A DNA stretch of 64,000 bases, taken from assembly GCA_963768945.1 (NCBI GenBank), contig CAVYJW010000006.1, positions 930,001-994,000 of the forward strand. The letters are read 5' to 3'. Numbering within the stretch: the first letter of the stretch is position 1; each line of letters starts with the position of its first letter. Shown here in pieces: positions 25,474 to 35,042 of the stretch. Under the pieces are notes generated by a model. That model did not search any database. It was not told the DNA's origin and saw only the letters and a program-made list of their open reading frames with translations. Both the position numbers and the translations under genes were made by a program. The DNA is from RYN-230 sp963768945. GTDB lineage: Bacteria; Actinomycetota; Actinomycetes; Streptosporangiales; Streptosporangiaceae.

Positions 25474-25788
25474 TCATGGGACCGGCGCTCGGAAGGCGGC
25501 GCACGGTGAATGGCCGTGCCCAGGCAGGGTGGTGCTGACGCACATCGGTCGGCTGGGAGACTGCAAGCTGAGCACCAGAACGCTCAGGGCCGCGATCAGC
25601 GTGATCACGATGGCCAGAACCGGCCGGAGCCTCCGCCCGGGCTTGACCAGTTCGATGGTGGGCATTGCCTCGTGCCACGTCAGCCTGGTGAAGATCGCAA
25701 ACAGCGACCCGAAACGAGGGTCATCCGCCAGCAGGGTTTTCTCGATCCGGTCGAGGACACGCTGCTGGCCGGCCGGCAAGCTCATCAT
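25474..25788 (-). CDS. DUF3040 membrane protein
   Basis: A 104-residue protein. The N-terminus matches DUF3040, with LPAGQQRVLDRIEKTLLADD, DPRFGSLFAIFTRLT; one membrane helix (about 56-78, LAIVITLIAALSVLVLSL) follows. The C-terminal about 25 residues are low complexity. The family is restricted to actinobacteria and has no known function. It lies 30 bases downstream of the GlsB-type gene on the same strand, so co-transcription is likely. Confidence 0.75.
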   Translation of the reverse strand: MMSLPAGQQRVLDRIEKTLLADDPRFGSLFAIFTRLTWHEAMPTIELVKPGRRLRPVLAIVITLIAALSVLVLSLQSPSRPMCVSTTLPGHGHSPCAAFRAPVP

Positions 25789-25818
25789 GCTTTCCCGCCC
25801 CCACCCCTCACGCGCCCC

Positions 25819-26106
25819 TTAGCGGTGCGCGAACCGGCCGGACCCCCTGGAGCGGCTGGTGATCAGGTGGAAGACGAGCAGCAGGACCGCCGCACCGGCG
25901 ATCGCGGTGATCCAGGTGGAGAGGTTGAAGAAGCCCTGCAGGCTGTGGATGTGGAACAGCTTGGTGGCTACCCAGCCGCCGAGCAGTGCCCCCACGATGC
26001 CGATCACGCAGGTGAGGATAAGCCCCTGTGATCTCCTGCCCGGGATCAGCATGTTGGCGAGCAAGCCTGCGACCAGGCCGAGAATAATCCAGGCGATGAT
26101 GCCCAT
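25819..26106 (-). CDS. GlsB/YeaQ/YmgE-family stress membrane protein
   Basis: Ninety-five residues, three membrane helices, with the family pattern GIIAWIILGLVAGLLANML, PGRRSQGLILTCVIGIVGALL and GGWVATKLF. Members are small transglycosylase-associated membrane proteins induced by stress. ATG 26106 has a consensus AAGGAG seven bases upstream, which sets the start; the longer upstream frame is discarded. It is followed by the DUF3040 gene. Confidence 0.88.
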   Translation of the reverse strand: MGIIAWIILGLVAGLLANMLIPGRRSQGLILTCVIGIVGALLGGWVATKLFHIHSLQGFFNLSTWITAIAGAAVLLLVFHLITSRSRGSGRFAHR

Positions 26107-26450
26107 AACCGACTCCTTAGCCAGTGACGAGATGATGCACGCGGTAGTCCGGTCATGCGTGGGCAGATCGCAGCGGGAGGGCAACCTCCTGGAGTTCTCA
26201 CCATCCCTGGTCCGTGGCGTCTGGCCGGCATCGTTTCCGTGCACGAAAAAATCCGGGCCCTGCTCTGCACGCACGGATATTCCGCGGGTGCAGCTGCCAG
26301 GGTCCGGAGCGAGTTACCCCGATTTTACCTTTCCCGGTTTTCCGTGCATAGAGCATTCCACGCCAATCACAGGCCTTTCGCCGACGCCGCCAGCCGGCCG
26401 GCGAGCTGAGGCGAGACACGCCCGGGAAACCGCAGGTTGACGTCCTAATT
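26107..26450. other. 344-bp spacer without a gene
   Basis: Lies between the GlsB-type gene and the end of the acyl-CoA dehydrogenase gene, both on the minus strand. It contains an AT-richer section (about 26270-26380) that probably carries the GlsB promoter; no convincing hexamers, coding potential or terminator hairpin were found. Confidence 0.45.
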
Positions 26451-27623
26451 TCAGCCCTTGAGAAGCTGCCGTGCCACGACCATCCGCTGGATCTGGTTGG
26501 TGCCCTGGTAGATCTGGGTGATCTTAGCGTCGCGCATCATCCGCTCGACCGGGTAGTCCCGGACGTAGCCGTAGCCACCCAGCAACTGGACCGCGTCGGT
26601 GGTGACCTGCATCGCCGTGTCCGAGGCGAAGCACTTGCAGGCCGAGGAGAAGAACGTCAGGTCGCTGGCGCGGTCGCCTTCCATGGCCCGCTCGGACTTG
26701 GCCGCGGCGGCATAAGTGAGCTGCCGGGCCGCCTCCACCTTCATGGCCATGTCGGCCAGCATGAACTGCACGCCCTGGAAGCTTGCGATGGGCTGAGCGA
26801 ACTGCTGGCGCTCCTTGACGTACCCTGTGGCGTAATCCAGCGCCCCCTGGGCGATGCCGATGGCCTGGGCGGCGATCGTGATCCGGGTGTGATCCAGCGT
26901 GGCCAGCGCGGTGCGGAACCCGCTGCCCTCGGGCCCGATCATCCGGTCCGCCGGGATGGAGCAGTTGTCGAAGTACAGCTCCCGGGTCGGCGCCCCCTTG
27001 ATCCCCAGCTTGTGTTCCGGCGCTCCGAAGGAGAACCCCGGATCATCCTTCTCGACCACGAACGCGGAGATCCCGCCCGCCCCGGCCGGCGGATCGGTCA
27101 CGGCCATCACCGTGTAGTACTGGGACACCCCGGCGTTCGTGATCCACCGCTTGGTTCCGTTGAGGACAAAACGGTCAGCGTCGCGGACGGCGCGCGTTGA
27201 CATGGCGGCCGCATCAGAGCCGGCCTCCGGCTCGGTCAGCGCGTAGGCGAACATCGCCTCGCCCCGGGCGACCGGCGGCAGGTACCTCTGCTTGAGCTCT
27301 TCCGACCCGGCCAGCAGCAGCGGCACCGTGCCCAGCTTGTTCACCGCCGGGATCAGCGACGACGCCGCGCATGCCCGCGCTACCTCCTCGATCACGATCG
27401 CGGTCGCGATCGCATCAGCCCCGGCACCCCCATACGCCTCAGGGATGTGCACCGCCGCGAAATCATTATTCGCCAGCGCATCGAACACATCCCAGGGGAA
27501 CTCCGCGGACTCATCCACCTCAGCGGCCCGAGGCGCGATCTTGTCGTCAGCCAGGCTTCGGATGGCGTCACGCAGCGCCTCATGCTCCTCTGTGAGCGCG
27601 AAAGCAGGAAAGTCAGAGACCAT
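26451..27623 (-). CDS. Acyl-CoA dehydrogenase (FadE25-like)
   Basis: FAD enzyme of beta-oxidation-type pathways, 390 residues. Landmarks: LTEEHEALRDAIRSLADDKI, MFAYALTEPEAGSD, RWITNAGVSQYYTVMAVTD, GIKGAPTRELYFDN, GYVRDYPVERMMRDAKI. The place before purE-purK matches M. tuberculosis fadE25. Near the C-terminus, where short/medium-chain members have the catalytic glutamate in YEGT, this protein has YQGTNQIQRM (Q373). The alternative site of isovaleryl-type enzymes is also not Glu (LDHTRI). Start at ATG 27623; a TACTAT box seven bases upstream suggests leaderless transcription. Confidence 0.92.
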   Translation of the reverse strand: MVSDFPAFALTEEHEALRDAIRSLADDKIAPRAAEVDESAEFPWDVFDALANNDFAAVHIPEAYGGAGADAIATAIVIEEVARACAASSLIPAVNKLGTVPLLLAGSEELKQRYLPPVARGEAMFAYALTEPEAGSDAAAMSTRAVRDADRFVLNGTKRWITNAGVSQYYTVMAVTDPPAGAGGISAFVVEKDDPGFSFGAPEHKLGIKGAPTRELYFDNCSIPADRMIGPEGSGFRTALATLDHTRITIAAQAIGIAQGALDYATGYVKERQQFAQPIASFQGVQFMLADMAMKVEAARQLTYAAAAKSERAMEGDRASDLTFFSSACKCFASDTAMQVTTDAVQLLGGYGYVRDYPVERMMRDAKITQIYQGTNQIQRMVVARQLLKG

Positions 27624-27636
27624 GAATTTGATAGTA
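27624..27636 (-). promoter_or_regulatory. -10 box for leaderless acyl-CoA dehydrogenase mRNA
   Basis: On the minus strand TACTAT (27636-27631) lies seven bases before the ATG with no purine-rich ribosome site, the spacing expected for leaderless transcripts. The mutase gene (start 60225) has the same arrangement. Confidence 0.4.
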
Positions 27637-27708
27637 GGCGAGGCCCGGGCCCGAGCCCGGGCGATGACCCTGGGGCCCGGGCCACGGGCCAGGGGCAAAG
27701 GGCCCCCT

Positions 27709-28251
27709 TCAGCCTTCCTCGTCGGCACGCGCGGCGCGCAGTGCCGCCCCCTTGGCCTCCGCCTCGCCGCGCAGCGCCGCCCCCTTGGCCTCCGCCTCGG
27801 CGCGCAGTCGGTCCTGGAAGGCCGTCATCTTCGCGCGCAGCGTGTCGTCCCCGGCGCCGAGGATGCGCACGGCGAGCAGGCCCGCGTTGCGGGCCCCGCC
27901 GACCGCGACCGTGGCGACCGGGATGCCCGCGGGCATCTGAACGATGGACAGCAGGGAGTCCAGGCCGTCGAGGTACTTCAGCGGCACCGGCACGCCGATC
28001 ACCGGCAGCGGGGTCACCGAGGCCAGCATGCCCGGCAGGTGCGCGGCGCCGCCCGCCCCGGCGATGATCACCCGGAGCCCGCGGCCCTCGGCCTCGCTGC
28101 CGTACCGGATCATGTCGTGGGGCATCCGGTGCGCGGACACCACGTCGGCCTCGTAGGGCACCCCGAACTCCTCCAGGACCGCGCCCGCGGCCTGCATCAC
28201 CGGCCAGTCGGAGTCGCTGCCCATGACCACGCCGACCAGCGGCCCGCTCAC
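27709..28251 (-). CDS. purE: N5-carboxyaminoimidazole ribonucleotide mutase
   Basis: Class I PurE, purine biosynthesis, 180 residues. MGSDSDWPVMQAAG, VVSAHRMPHDM and AGAGGAAHLPGMLAS form the active site. The C-terminus is extended by a duplicated AEAKGAALR helical repeat. It begins at GTG 28251, overlapping the purK stop by four bases (GTGA), so it is translated with purK, which makes its substrate. Confidence 0.96.
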   Translation of the reverse strand: MSGPLVGVVMGSDSDWPVMQAAGAVLEEFGVPYEADVVSAHRMPHDMIRYGSEAEGRGLRVIIAGAGGAAHLPGMLASVTPLPVIGVPVPLKYLDGLDSLLSIVQMPAGIPVATVAVGGARNAGLLAVRILGAGDDTLRAKMTAFQDRLRAEAEAKGAALRGEAEAKGAALRAARADEEG

Positions 28252-29429
28252 TCGCCCAGCTCCTTGCCGGTCCCCAGGTAGCTGGCGGCCCGGGTGGCGC
28301 GGTCCCGGAGCGCCGCCACGCCGGTGCCGGCGACCGTGACGTGCCCGATCTTGCGGCCGGGCCGCGGCGCCTTGCCGTACATGTGCACCTTCACCCCCGG
28401 GTCAGCCGCCATCACGTGGATGTAGCGGTCGTACACGTCCGGTCCCGCGCCTCCGGCCAGGTCCGCGGCCCCGAACACGTTGGCCATGACCACCTGCGGC
28501 GCGGCGGCCTGCGGGGCGCCGAGCGGCAGGTCCAGCACCGCCCGCAGATGCTGCTCGAACTGGGAGGTCGTGGCTCCCTCGATGGTCCAGTGGCCGCTGT
28601 TGTGCGGGCGCATGGCCAGCTCGTTCACCAGCAGGCCGCGCGGTGTCTCGAACAGTTCCACGGCCAGCAGGCCGGTCACCCCGAGCGCGTCGGCGAGGTC
28701 CAGGGCCAGCCGTTCCGCGTCCTCGGCCGCCGCCGCGGTCAGCCCGGGCGCGGGCGCGAGCACCTCCCGGCAGACACCCTCACGCTGCACGGTCTCGACG
28801 ACCGGGTAGGCCGCGCCCTGCCGGTGCGGGGACCGGGCGACCAGGGCGGCCAGCTCGCGGACGAACGGGACGAACTCCTCGGCGAGCAGGACCACCCCGT
28901 ACCCCAGCACCTCGGCCACCTGTTCCGGCCCGTCACACACCCACACTCCGCGGCCGTCGTACCCGCCGCGGACCGCCTTCAGCACCACCGGCCAGCCGGC
29001 CCGGGCGGCGAACGCGGCCACGTCCTGGGGGCTGGACACCGGCGCGTAGCGCGGGCAGGGCGCGCCCAGCCGGGTCAGCTCGTCCCGCATGGCCAGCTTG
29101 TCCTGGGCGTAGCGGAGCGCGGCGCCGTCCGGGGCCACCCGCACCCCCGCCCCGGCCAGCGCGGCCAGGTGCTCGCTGGGCACGTGCTCGTGATCGAAGG
29201 TCAGCACGTCGCACCGGGCGGCGAAGTCCAGCAGGTCATCCAGGTGGTGGTAGTTCCCCACCGTGACGGCGGGACAGACCCGGGCGGCACTGTCGTCCGG
29301 CCGGTCGGCCAGTACCCGGAACCCGATGCCCAGCGGGATCGACGCCTGGTAGGTCATCCGGGCCAACTGCCCGGCGCCAACCATGCCCACGACCGGAGCC
29401 GGGGAGCTGGCGTGCCGTTGATCCCTCAC
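28248..29429 (-). CDS. purK: N5-carboxyaminoimidazole ribonucleotide synthase
   Basis: ATP-grasp enzyme of purine biosynthesis, about 393 residues, making the PurE substrate from AIR, ATP and bicarbonate. PVVGMVGAGQLARM opens the protein; LTFDHEHVP, VLKAVRGGYDGRGVWV, VNELAMRPHNSGHWTIEGA are ATP-grasp motifs of this family. GTG 29429 is a likely start; the upstream extension is Arg-rich. It is divergent from the NCS1 permease gene, which transports purine- or pyrimidine-type bases, so functional linkage is plausible. Confidence 0.95.
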   Translation of the reverse strand: MRDQRHASSPAPVVGMVGAGQLARMTYQASIPLGIGFRVLADRPDDSAARVCPAVTVGNYHHLDDLLDFAARCDVLTFDHEHVPSEHLAALAGAGVRVAPDGAALRYAQDKLAMRDELTRLGAPCPRYAPVSSPQDVAAFAARAGWPVVLKAVRGGYDGRGVWVCDGPEQVAEVLGYGVVLLAEEFVPFVRELAALVARSPHRQGAAYPVVETVQREGVCREVLAPAPGLTAAAAEDAERLALDLADALGVTGLLAVELFETPRGLLVNELAMRPHNSGHWTIEGATTSQFEQHLRAVLDLPLGAPQAAAPQVVMANVFGAADLAGGAGPDVYDRYIHVMAADPGVKVHMYGKAPRPGRKIGHVTVAGTGVAALRDRATRAASYLGTGKELGE

Positions 29430-29673
29430 CCGCCGTAGCCTACGAGGGAGAGCGCCCACCCCGCACCCCAGGTCCTCCTGCACTGGTCCTCCGCTGGTTC
29501 ACCGGCTGGCCTGGCCGGTTATGTCTGGTTACAGAGGCTCACGGACGTCACGGCAAGGCCGCCGGCAAATTAACGCACAGGAAACAACTCCCGGTCATAG
29601 TGCGGTTTATCATCAGCGCGTTTGACGGACCGGCGGCCGGAAGCCCGAACGGCGAGCCCGAAGGAGCAAGCAG

Positions 29674-31131
29674 ATGGCGCCACCTGAGCAGCAGACGAGT
29701 GCGGTCCTTGAGGCCGAACCGCCCCCTGGCGTGGTGATCCGGGAAGGCACCTACGGCACGAAGGTGGCCGCCGTCGAGCCCGGCGGAGCCGAGTTCATCC
29801 CGCTGAGCGAGCGGCACGGAAAGCCGTTGCAGCTGTTCTGGACCTGGACCTCGCCGAACTTCGAGTTCGCCACGGTCTTCGTGGGCGTCATCGGGGTCGC
29901 GTTCTTCGGCCTGAACTTCTGGCAGGCCCTGCTGGCCATCGTGATCGGCACCGGGATCGGCTCCGTGACCCAGGGCGCGCTCTCCGCGCGCGGGCCGCAG
30001 TACGGCGTGCCGCAGATGGTGCTGTCCCGGCTCGGCTTCGGCTACTGGGGCAACGCGCTCCCGGCCGGGCTGAACGCGCTCACCGCCGGGATCGGCTGGT
30101 TCGCGGTGAACAGCGTGAGCGGCACGTTCGCGCTGAACACCCTGACCCACCTGCCCAAGCCGCTCTGCCTGGTCATCATCGTGGCGATCCAGCTGGTGAT
30201 CGCGTTCTTCGGGCACAACCTGGTGCACGCGTTCGAGCGGTACGCGTTCCCGATCCTGGCCATTATTTTCGTGATCGCCGTGTGCTGGATCTTCGCCAAG
30301 TCCAGCCCCGGCGCGCCGGCGCACGGCGGCGGGATCGGCGGGTTCCTGATCATGCTGGGGGCATCGTTCGGCTACGCGGTGGGCTGGAACCCGTACGCCG
30401 CCGACTACACCCGCTACTTCGCGCCGGACACCAGCAAGAAGGCCGTGGCCCTGTGGTCCGGCCTCGGGGTGTTCGTGTCCTGCGTGCTGCTCGAGGCGGC
30501 CGGGGCCGCTTCCGCCACCGTGACCGGCATCGGCGCCATCAACGCCAACCCCACCGGCGCGTTCACCGGCCACCTGCCCACCTTCCTGGCTGACCTCACC
30601 CTGCTGGCCATCACGCTGGGCGCGATCGCCGCGAACGTGCTGAACATCTACTCCGGCGCGCTGTCGTTCACCGCGATGGGCATCAAGCTCCCGCTGAAGC
30701 TGCGCCGGGCCATCGTGGCCGGCGTGTTCGGCGTGATCGGCTTCATCGTCGCGCTCACCGGGCTGCACGACGCGGGCGCCAAGTACAACGACTTCCTGCT
30801 CGTCATCGCCTACTGGATCGCCCCGTGGCTGGCCGTGGTCTTTTGTGACCAGCTCCTGCGCCGCCGCCAGCACCCGCGGGAGCTGGAAAGGCTGCTGTTC
30901 GACACCAGGTACACGAACTGGGCCGGGCCGGTGGCCATGCTGATCGGCGTCGTGGTGTCGATCATCCTGTTCTCGAACCAGACCGAGTACGTCGGCATCG
31001 TGCCCAAGCACGTGCCGCAGGTCGGCGACCTCACCTTCGAGGCCGGCTTCGTCATCACCGCCGTCATCTACCTGGCCTGGCACGCCATCAGCGACCGCCG
31101 CCCCTCCGCGGCCCTGGCCTCAGCAACCTAA
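29674..31131 (+). CDS. NCS1-family nucleobase permease
   Basis: A 485-residue carrier with about twelve membrane segments. Motifs of the NCS1 (cytosine/purine/hydantoin) family: WTWTSPNFEF, GTGIGSVTQGALSARGPQYG, GFGYWGNALPAGLNALTAGI, GWNPYAADYTRYF. The base transported cannot be fixed; its place beside purE/purK suggests a purine or cytosine. A consensus AAGGAG seven bases before the ATG defines the start. Downstream (31139-31190) are two direct copies of GGTGGCCCGGCCGGACCGC. Confidence 0.9.
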   Translation: MAPPEQQTSAVLEAEPPPGVVIREGTYGTKVAAVEPGGAEFIPLSERHGKPLQLFWTWTSPNFEFATVFVGVIGVAFFGLNFWQALLAIVIGTGIGSVTQGALSARGPQYGVPQMVLSRLGFGYWGNALPAGLNALTAGIGWFAVNSVSGTFALNTLTHLPKPLCLVIIVAIQLVIAFFGHNLVHAFERYAFPILAIIFVIAVCWIFAKSSPGAPAHGGGIGGFLIMLGASFGYAVGWNPYAADYTRYFAPDTSKKAVALWSGLGVFVSCVLLEAAGAASATVTGIGAINANPTGAFTGHLPTFLADLTLLAITLGAIAANVLNIYSGALSFTAMGIKLPLKLRRAIVAGVFGVIGFIVALTGLHDAGAKYNDFLLVIAYWIAPWLAVVFCDQLLRRRQHPRELERLLFDTRYTNWAGPVAMLIGVVVSIILFSNQTEYVGIVPKHVPQVGDLTFEAGFVITAVIYLAWHAISDRRPSAALASAT

Positions 31132-31243
31132 CGCTGGCAGGTGGCCCGGCCGGACCGCAGGGTGGGGTGGCCCGGCCGGACCGCTGGCGTACCCTGCCAC
31201 CCGCCATCGCCAGCGCCCGCGCCCCGCGCCTAACCGCCCGGGG

Positions 31244-32527
31244 CTACGCGGGGCCGGTCACCACGGGCGTCTCATCCACCCCGCTCAGCCCGCGGGGCAG
31301 GAACACGGCGAACACGGCGGGCCGCGGCCGGACCAGCACCACGTTGGCGCCGTCGGCCGTGGCCACGTCGCGGGCCAGGGCCAGGCCCAGCCCGGTACCG
31401 CCGGGACGGCCGCTGACGTTGCGTTCGAAGATGCGCGGGACCAGCTCGTGCGGGACACCCTTGCCCTCGTCCCTGACCTCGACCACCACCGACTTGGGCG
31501 TCCGCGAAGTCCGGATGGTAACCGTGGCCGCCCCGTGGACCAGCGCATTGTCGAGCAGGGTGGCGATCACCTGGCCTAGGGCCCCAGGCGAGATGTAGGC
31601 GGACAGCCCCTTCTCCCCCGCCACCTCCAGCTTCCGGTTGGCCCGGCGGAAGGCCGGATCCCACTCGATGACCTGCTGGGCGATCACGTCGTCGATGGCC
31701 AGCAGCGACGGCACACCGCGGGCCGCCCGGCGGGTCCGGCCCAGCAGCTGGCTGACCACCTCGGTGAGCCGCTCGGTCTGGGCCAGGGCCGCCGCGCCCT
31801 CCTCCCGGACGACCTCCGGGTCCCCGGCCGCCGCGATCATCTCCTCCAGCCGCATGGACAGCGCGGTCAGCGGGGTCCGCAGCTGGTGGGAGGCGTCCGC
31901 GGCGAAATCGCGTTCCGCGGAGAGCAGGTCGGTGATGCGCCGCGCCGAGCCGTCCAGGCCTTCCGCCAGCCGGTCCAGCTCGGCCACCCCGTACCGGCGG
32001 CCCAGCGGGCGCGCGTCACCCAGGCCGAGCCGGTCAGCCGCGCTGGCCAGTTCCTCCAGCGGCCGGGTCAGCCGCCGTGCCTGCAGGATGGCCAGGGCCA
32101 CCGCCACCGCCACCGCGGCCAGGGCCAGCGCGCCGATCAGCGCGAGTGCCTCGGTCAGCCGGCCGTACGCGACCGAGTTGTCGGCGGCGACGGTCACCCG
32201 GAAATCCCTGGTCACTGCCTGCCTGATGATGGCGGTCCCCGCCTTGGGACGGTCCCCGAGGGTGAACTCGTTCACGCCGTCCTGGTGGATGCTGATGTAG
32301 CGGTCCGGGAGCGACCGGGCGGCGGCGGACGCCTCTTTCACCGCGGCGGGCAGCCCGGAATTCACCCGGTCCTGCAGCGTCTTGGCCACCGTGGTGGCGT
32401 CCCGCTGCACCTGCCGGTCCGCGGCGCTGACCTGCAGCCGGCTGAACACGAAGGCCAGCGGGAGACCCAGTAGCAGAACGGCCGTCACCGCCACCACGAG
32501 CGTGGAGACGAGCAGGCGGCGGCGCAT
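31244..32527 (-). CDS. Sensor histidine kinase
   Basis: A 427-residue membrane kinase, partner of the response regulator 23 bases upstream. Membrane helices at about 5-27 and 123-150 flank an extracellular sensor of about 95 residues. A HAMP region (RRLTRPLEELASAAD) precedes the dimerisation box ASHQLRTPLTALSMRL (phospho-His about 213). ATP-binding boxes follow: IATLLDNALVHG, DEGKGVP, GGTGLGLALARDVA. The signal is unknown. Confidence 0.93.
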   Translation of the reverse strand: MRRRLLVSTLVVAVTAVLLLGLPLAFVFSRLQVSAADRQVQRDATTVAKTLQDRVNSGLPAAVKEASAAARSLPDRYISIHQDGVNEFTLGDRPKAGTAIIRQAVTRDFRVTVAADNSVAYGRLTEALALIGALALAAVAVAVALAILQARRLTRPLEELASAADRLGLGDARPLGRRYGVAELDRLAEGLDGSARRITDLLSAERDFAADASHQLRTPLTALSMRLEEMIAAAGDPEVVREEGAAALAQTERLTEVVSQLLGRTRRAARGVPSLLAIDDVIAQQVIEWDPAFRRANRKLEVAGEKGLSAYISPGALGQVIATLLDNALVHGAATVTIRTSRTPKSVVVEVRDEGKGVPHELVPRIFERNVSGRPGGTGLGLALARDVATADGANVVLVRPRPAVFAVFLPRGLSGVDETPVVTGPA

Positions 32528-32550
32528 GGGTCAGTCACCCCGGTGGGGGC

Positions 32551-33222
32551 TCAGTCCCCTCGCTCGAAGCGGAAGCCCACCCCGCGGACCGTGGTGATGT
32601 AGCGCGGGTTGTGCGCGTCATCGCCGAGCTTGCGGCGCAGCCACGAGATGTGCATGTCCAGCGTCTTCGTGGACCCCCACCACTTGCTGTCCCAGACCTC
32701 CCGCATGATCTGCTCACGGGTTACCACCTTCCCCGCGTCACTCACCAGCACGCTCAGCAGGTCGAACTCTTTCGTGGTGAGTTCGAGTTCCGTGTCGCCG
32801 ATCCAGGCCCGCCGGGCGTCGCCGTCGACCCGGACACCCTGCACGATGCTGGTCTCCGGGGTGCCGCGGCGGAGCAGGGCGCGGACCCTGGCCAGCAGCT
32901 CGGCCAGCCGGAACGGCTTCGTCACGTAATCGTCGGCCCCTGCGTCGAGGCCGATCACGGTGTCTACCTCGTCCGCCCGGGCGGTGAGGATCAGCACGGG
33001 CACGGTCTGCCCGTCGGATCGGAGCCGGCGGCACACCTCCAGGCCGTCCAGCCGGGGCAGCCCGATGTCAAGCACGATCAGGTCGATTCCCCCGGCCAGG
33101 GCCACTTCGAGCGTCCCCGGACCGTCCGACGACACGTCAACGTCGTAACCCTCCCGGCGCAGCGCCCGGGCGAGCGGCTCCGAGATCGACGCGTCATCCT
33201 CAGCGAGCAGAACACAGGTCAT
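32551..33222 (-). CDS. OmpR-family response regulator
   Basis: A 223-residue regulator: receiver domain with acidic pair EDD, phospho-acceptor D52 in LIVLDIGLP, and lysine in DDYVTKPF; winged-helix DNA-binding domain with LTTKEFDLLSVLV, SKWWGSTKTLDMHISWLRRK, ITTVRGVGFRFE. It is first in the two-gene operon with the histidine kinase. The target genes are not evident; no clear direct-repeat site was found in the 98 bases upstream. Confidence 0.94.
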   Translation of the reverse strand: MTCVLLAEDDASISEPLARALRREGYDVDVSSDGPGTLEVALAGGIDLIVLDIGLPRLDGLEVCRRLRSDGQTVPVLILTARADEVDTVIGLDAGADDYVTKPFRLAELLARVRALLRRGTPETSIVQGVRVDGDARRAWIGDTELELTTKEFDLLSVLVSDAGKVVTREQIMREVWDSKWWGSTKTLDMHISWLRRKLGDDAHNPRYITTVRGVGFRFERGD

Positions 33223-33320
33223 GAACAGATGCTACGGCGTGAATCTCTGTGCTTCTCCGTAACACCGCGTAGATCACGGCTCACAGCGCCCGGGATTGCA
33301 CACACAAGCGGTCGACTTGG

Positions 33321-34892
33321 TCAGACTGGGGTGATGCCATGGCGTCGCCGTGAGAATGAGCGGTCCTTGCCGGCCGCCGCCGCGAACCGCCGGATCAGCT
33401 CGGCGCGCAGCTCGCCCGGCTGCACGATGTCGTCGATGACCAGCTCGCTGGCCAGCCTCAGCACGTCGATGTCGGCCTCGTACTCGGCGCGGAGCCGCTG
33501 CGTCTCCTGCTCCCGGTCCGCGGGGTCGGCCACCGCGGCCAGCTTGTTGTAATACACGGCGTTGACGGCCGCGTCGGCGCCCATCACGGCGATCTTGGCC
33601 GTGGGCAGCGCGATGGTAGCGTCCGGCTCGAACCCGGGCCCGGCCATCGCGTACAGGCCTGCCCCGTACGCCTTGCGCACCACCACGCAGATCTTGGGCA
33701 CCGTGGCCTCGGCCACCGCGCTGATCATCTTCGCGCCGTGCCGGATGATGCCCTGCTTCTCCACGGAGGTGCCGACCATGAAGCCGGGCACGTCCGCCAG
33801 GAACAGCAGCGGAACGTTGAACGCGTCGCAGAGCTGGATGAACCGGGCCGCCTTGTCGGCCGAGTTGACGAACAGCACACCGCCCTTGAACATCGGGTTG
33901 TTCGCGACCACCCCGGTCACCTGGCCGGCCAGCCGCGCGAACCCGATGGTCAGCTCCCGCGCCCACAGCGCGTGGATCTCGAAGAAGGAGCCCTCGTCCA
34001 CCAGCCCGCGTACGAAGCGGCGCATGTCGAACGCCTGCCGCTCCCTCTCCGGGATGAGCGCGGCCAGGTCCGCAGGCTCCGGCCCCCCGGCGGCGGCGAT
34101 CGGCGGCCGCTGCTGCCAGTTGGCGGGCAGGTAGGACAGGTAGCGGCGGACCGCGGTCAGCGCGTCGTGCTCGGTGGACGCGAGGTAGTGCCCGCAACCG
34201 GACACGGTGCAGTGCATCCGCGCCCCGCCCATCTCCTCCAGCGTGGTCTGCTCCCGGACCACCATCTCGACCATGCGCGGGCTGCCCAGGTACATCGACG
34301 CGTTGCCGTCCACCATGGCCACGAAGTCGCAGAACGCGGGGATGTAGGCACCGCCGGCGGCCGACGGCCCGAACAGCGCGCACACCTGGGGGATGGCCCC
34401 GGACGCCCGCACCTGGGTGTGGAAGATCTTCCCCGCCCCGCGCCGGCCCGGGAACATGTCCACCTGGTCGGTGATCCGCGCGCCCGCCGAGTCCACGAGG
34501 TAGATCATGGGCAGGCCGTCCGCATAGGCCTTCTCGATGATCCGGATGATCTTCTCGACGGTGCGGGCGCCCCAGGAGCCGGCCTTGACCGTGGAATCGT
34601 TGGCCATCAGCGCCACTGGCCGCCCGTCCACCAGGGCGGTCCCGGTGATCACCCCATCCGCGGGCAGGCCGTCGGCCAGGGCGTTGGCGTACCGGGCGTC
34701 CTCAGTGAAGCTGCCGTCGTCCACCAGGCAGGCGATCCGGTCCCGGGCGAACAGCTTTCCGGCCGCCGCGGCGGTCTCGTGGTACCGGGGGGCGCCGCCC
34801 CGCTCGACCCGGGCCCGCAGTTCGGCCAGTTCCGGGTCGGCCGCGTCATGCTGCCCCGCGTCATGCTGCCCCGTGTCATGCTGCTCAGCCAC
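33321..34892 (-). CDS. Acyl-CoA carboxylase beta subunit (carboxyltransferase), MCC-like
   Basis: A 523-residue carboxyltransferase. N-terminal half: LARDRIACLVDDGS-type start, LVDSAGARITDQVDMFPG, FGPSAAGGAYIPAFCDF; C-terminal half: NNPMFKGGVLFVNSADKAAR, FLADVPGFMVGTSVEKQG, RKAYGAGLYAM. With the HMG-CoA lyase and enoyl-CoA hydratase genes downstream it looks like the methylcrotonyl-CoA (leucine) branch, though no dedicated biotinylated alpha subunit is adjacent; the one at 50237-52021 might serve. Start at GTG 34892, giving a His/Asp/Gln-rich N-terminus (three GQHD repeats). Confidence 0.9.
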   Translation of the reverse strand: MAEQHDTGQHDAGQHDAADPELAELRARVERGGAPRYHETAAAAGKLFARDRIACLVDDGSFTEDARYANALADGLPADGVITGTALVDGRPVALMANDSTVKAGSWGARTVEKIIRIIEKAYADGLPMIYLVDSAGARITDQVDMFPGRRGAGKIFHTQVRASGAIPQVCALFGPSAAGGAYIPAFCDFVAMVDGNASMYLGSPRMVEMVVREQTTLEEMGGARMHCTVSGCGHYLASTEHDALTAVRRYLSYLPANWQQRPPIAAAGGPEPADLAALIPERERQAFDMRRFVRGLVDEGSFFEIHALWARELTIGFARLAGQVTGVVANNPMFKGGVLFVNSADKAARFIQLCDAFNVPLLFLADVPGFMVGTSVEKQGIIRHGAKMISAVAEATVPKICVVVRKAYGAGLYAMAGPGFEPDATIALPTAKIAVMGADAAVNAVYYNKLAAVADPADREQETQRLRAEYEADIDVLRLASELVIDDIVQPGELRAELIRRFAAAAGKDRSFSRRRHGITPV

Positions 34893-35042
34893 GTGGGGAG
34901 CGTACCTCTCCGTCCGCCGCCCGGCCCAGGAGCGCCCCCCGGGGGGCTGAGCCCGCTGACCGCGGCCGATCAGCGCCGTCCCGGCAACCTTCTCTGTCCA
35001 CATTCGCGCGGACAGACCGTTGGAGAAGGCGTGTGCAGGACG

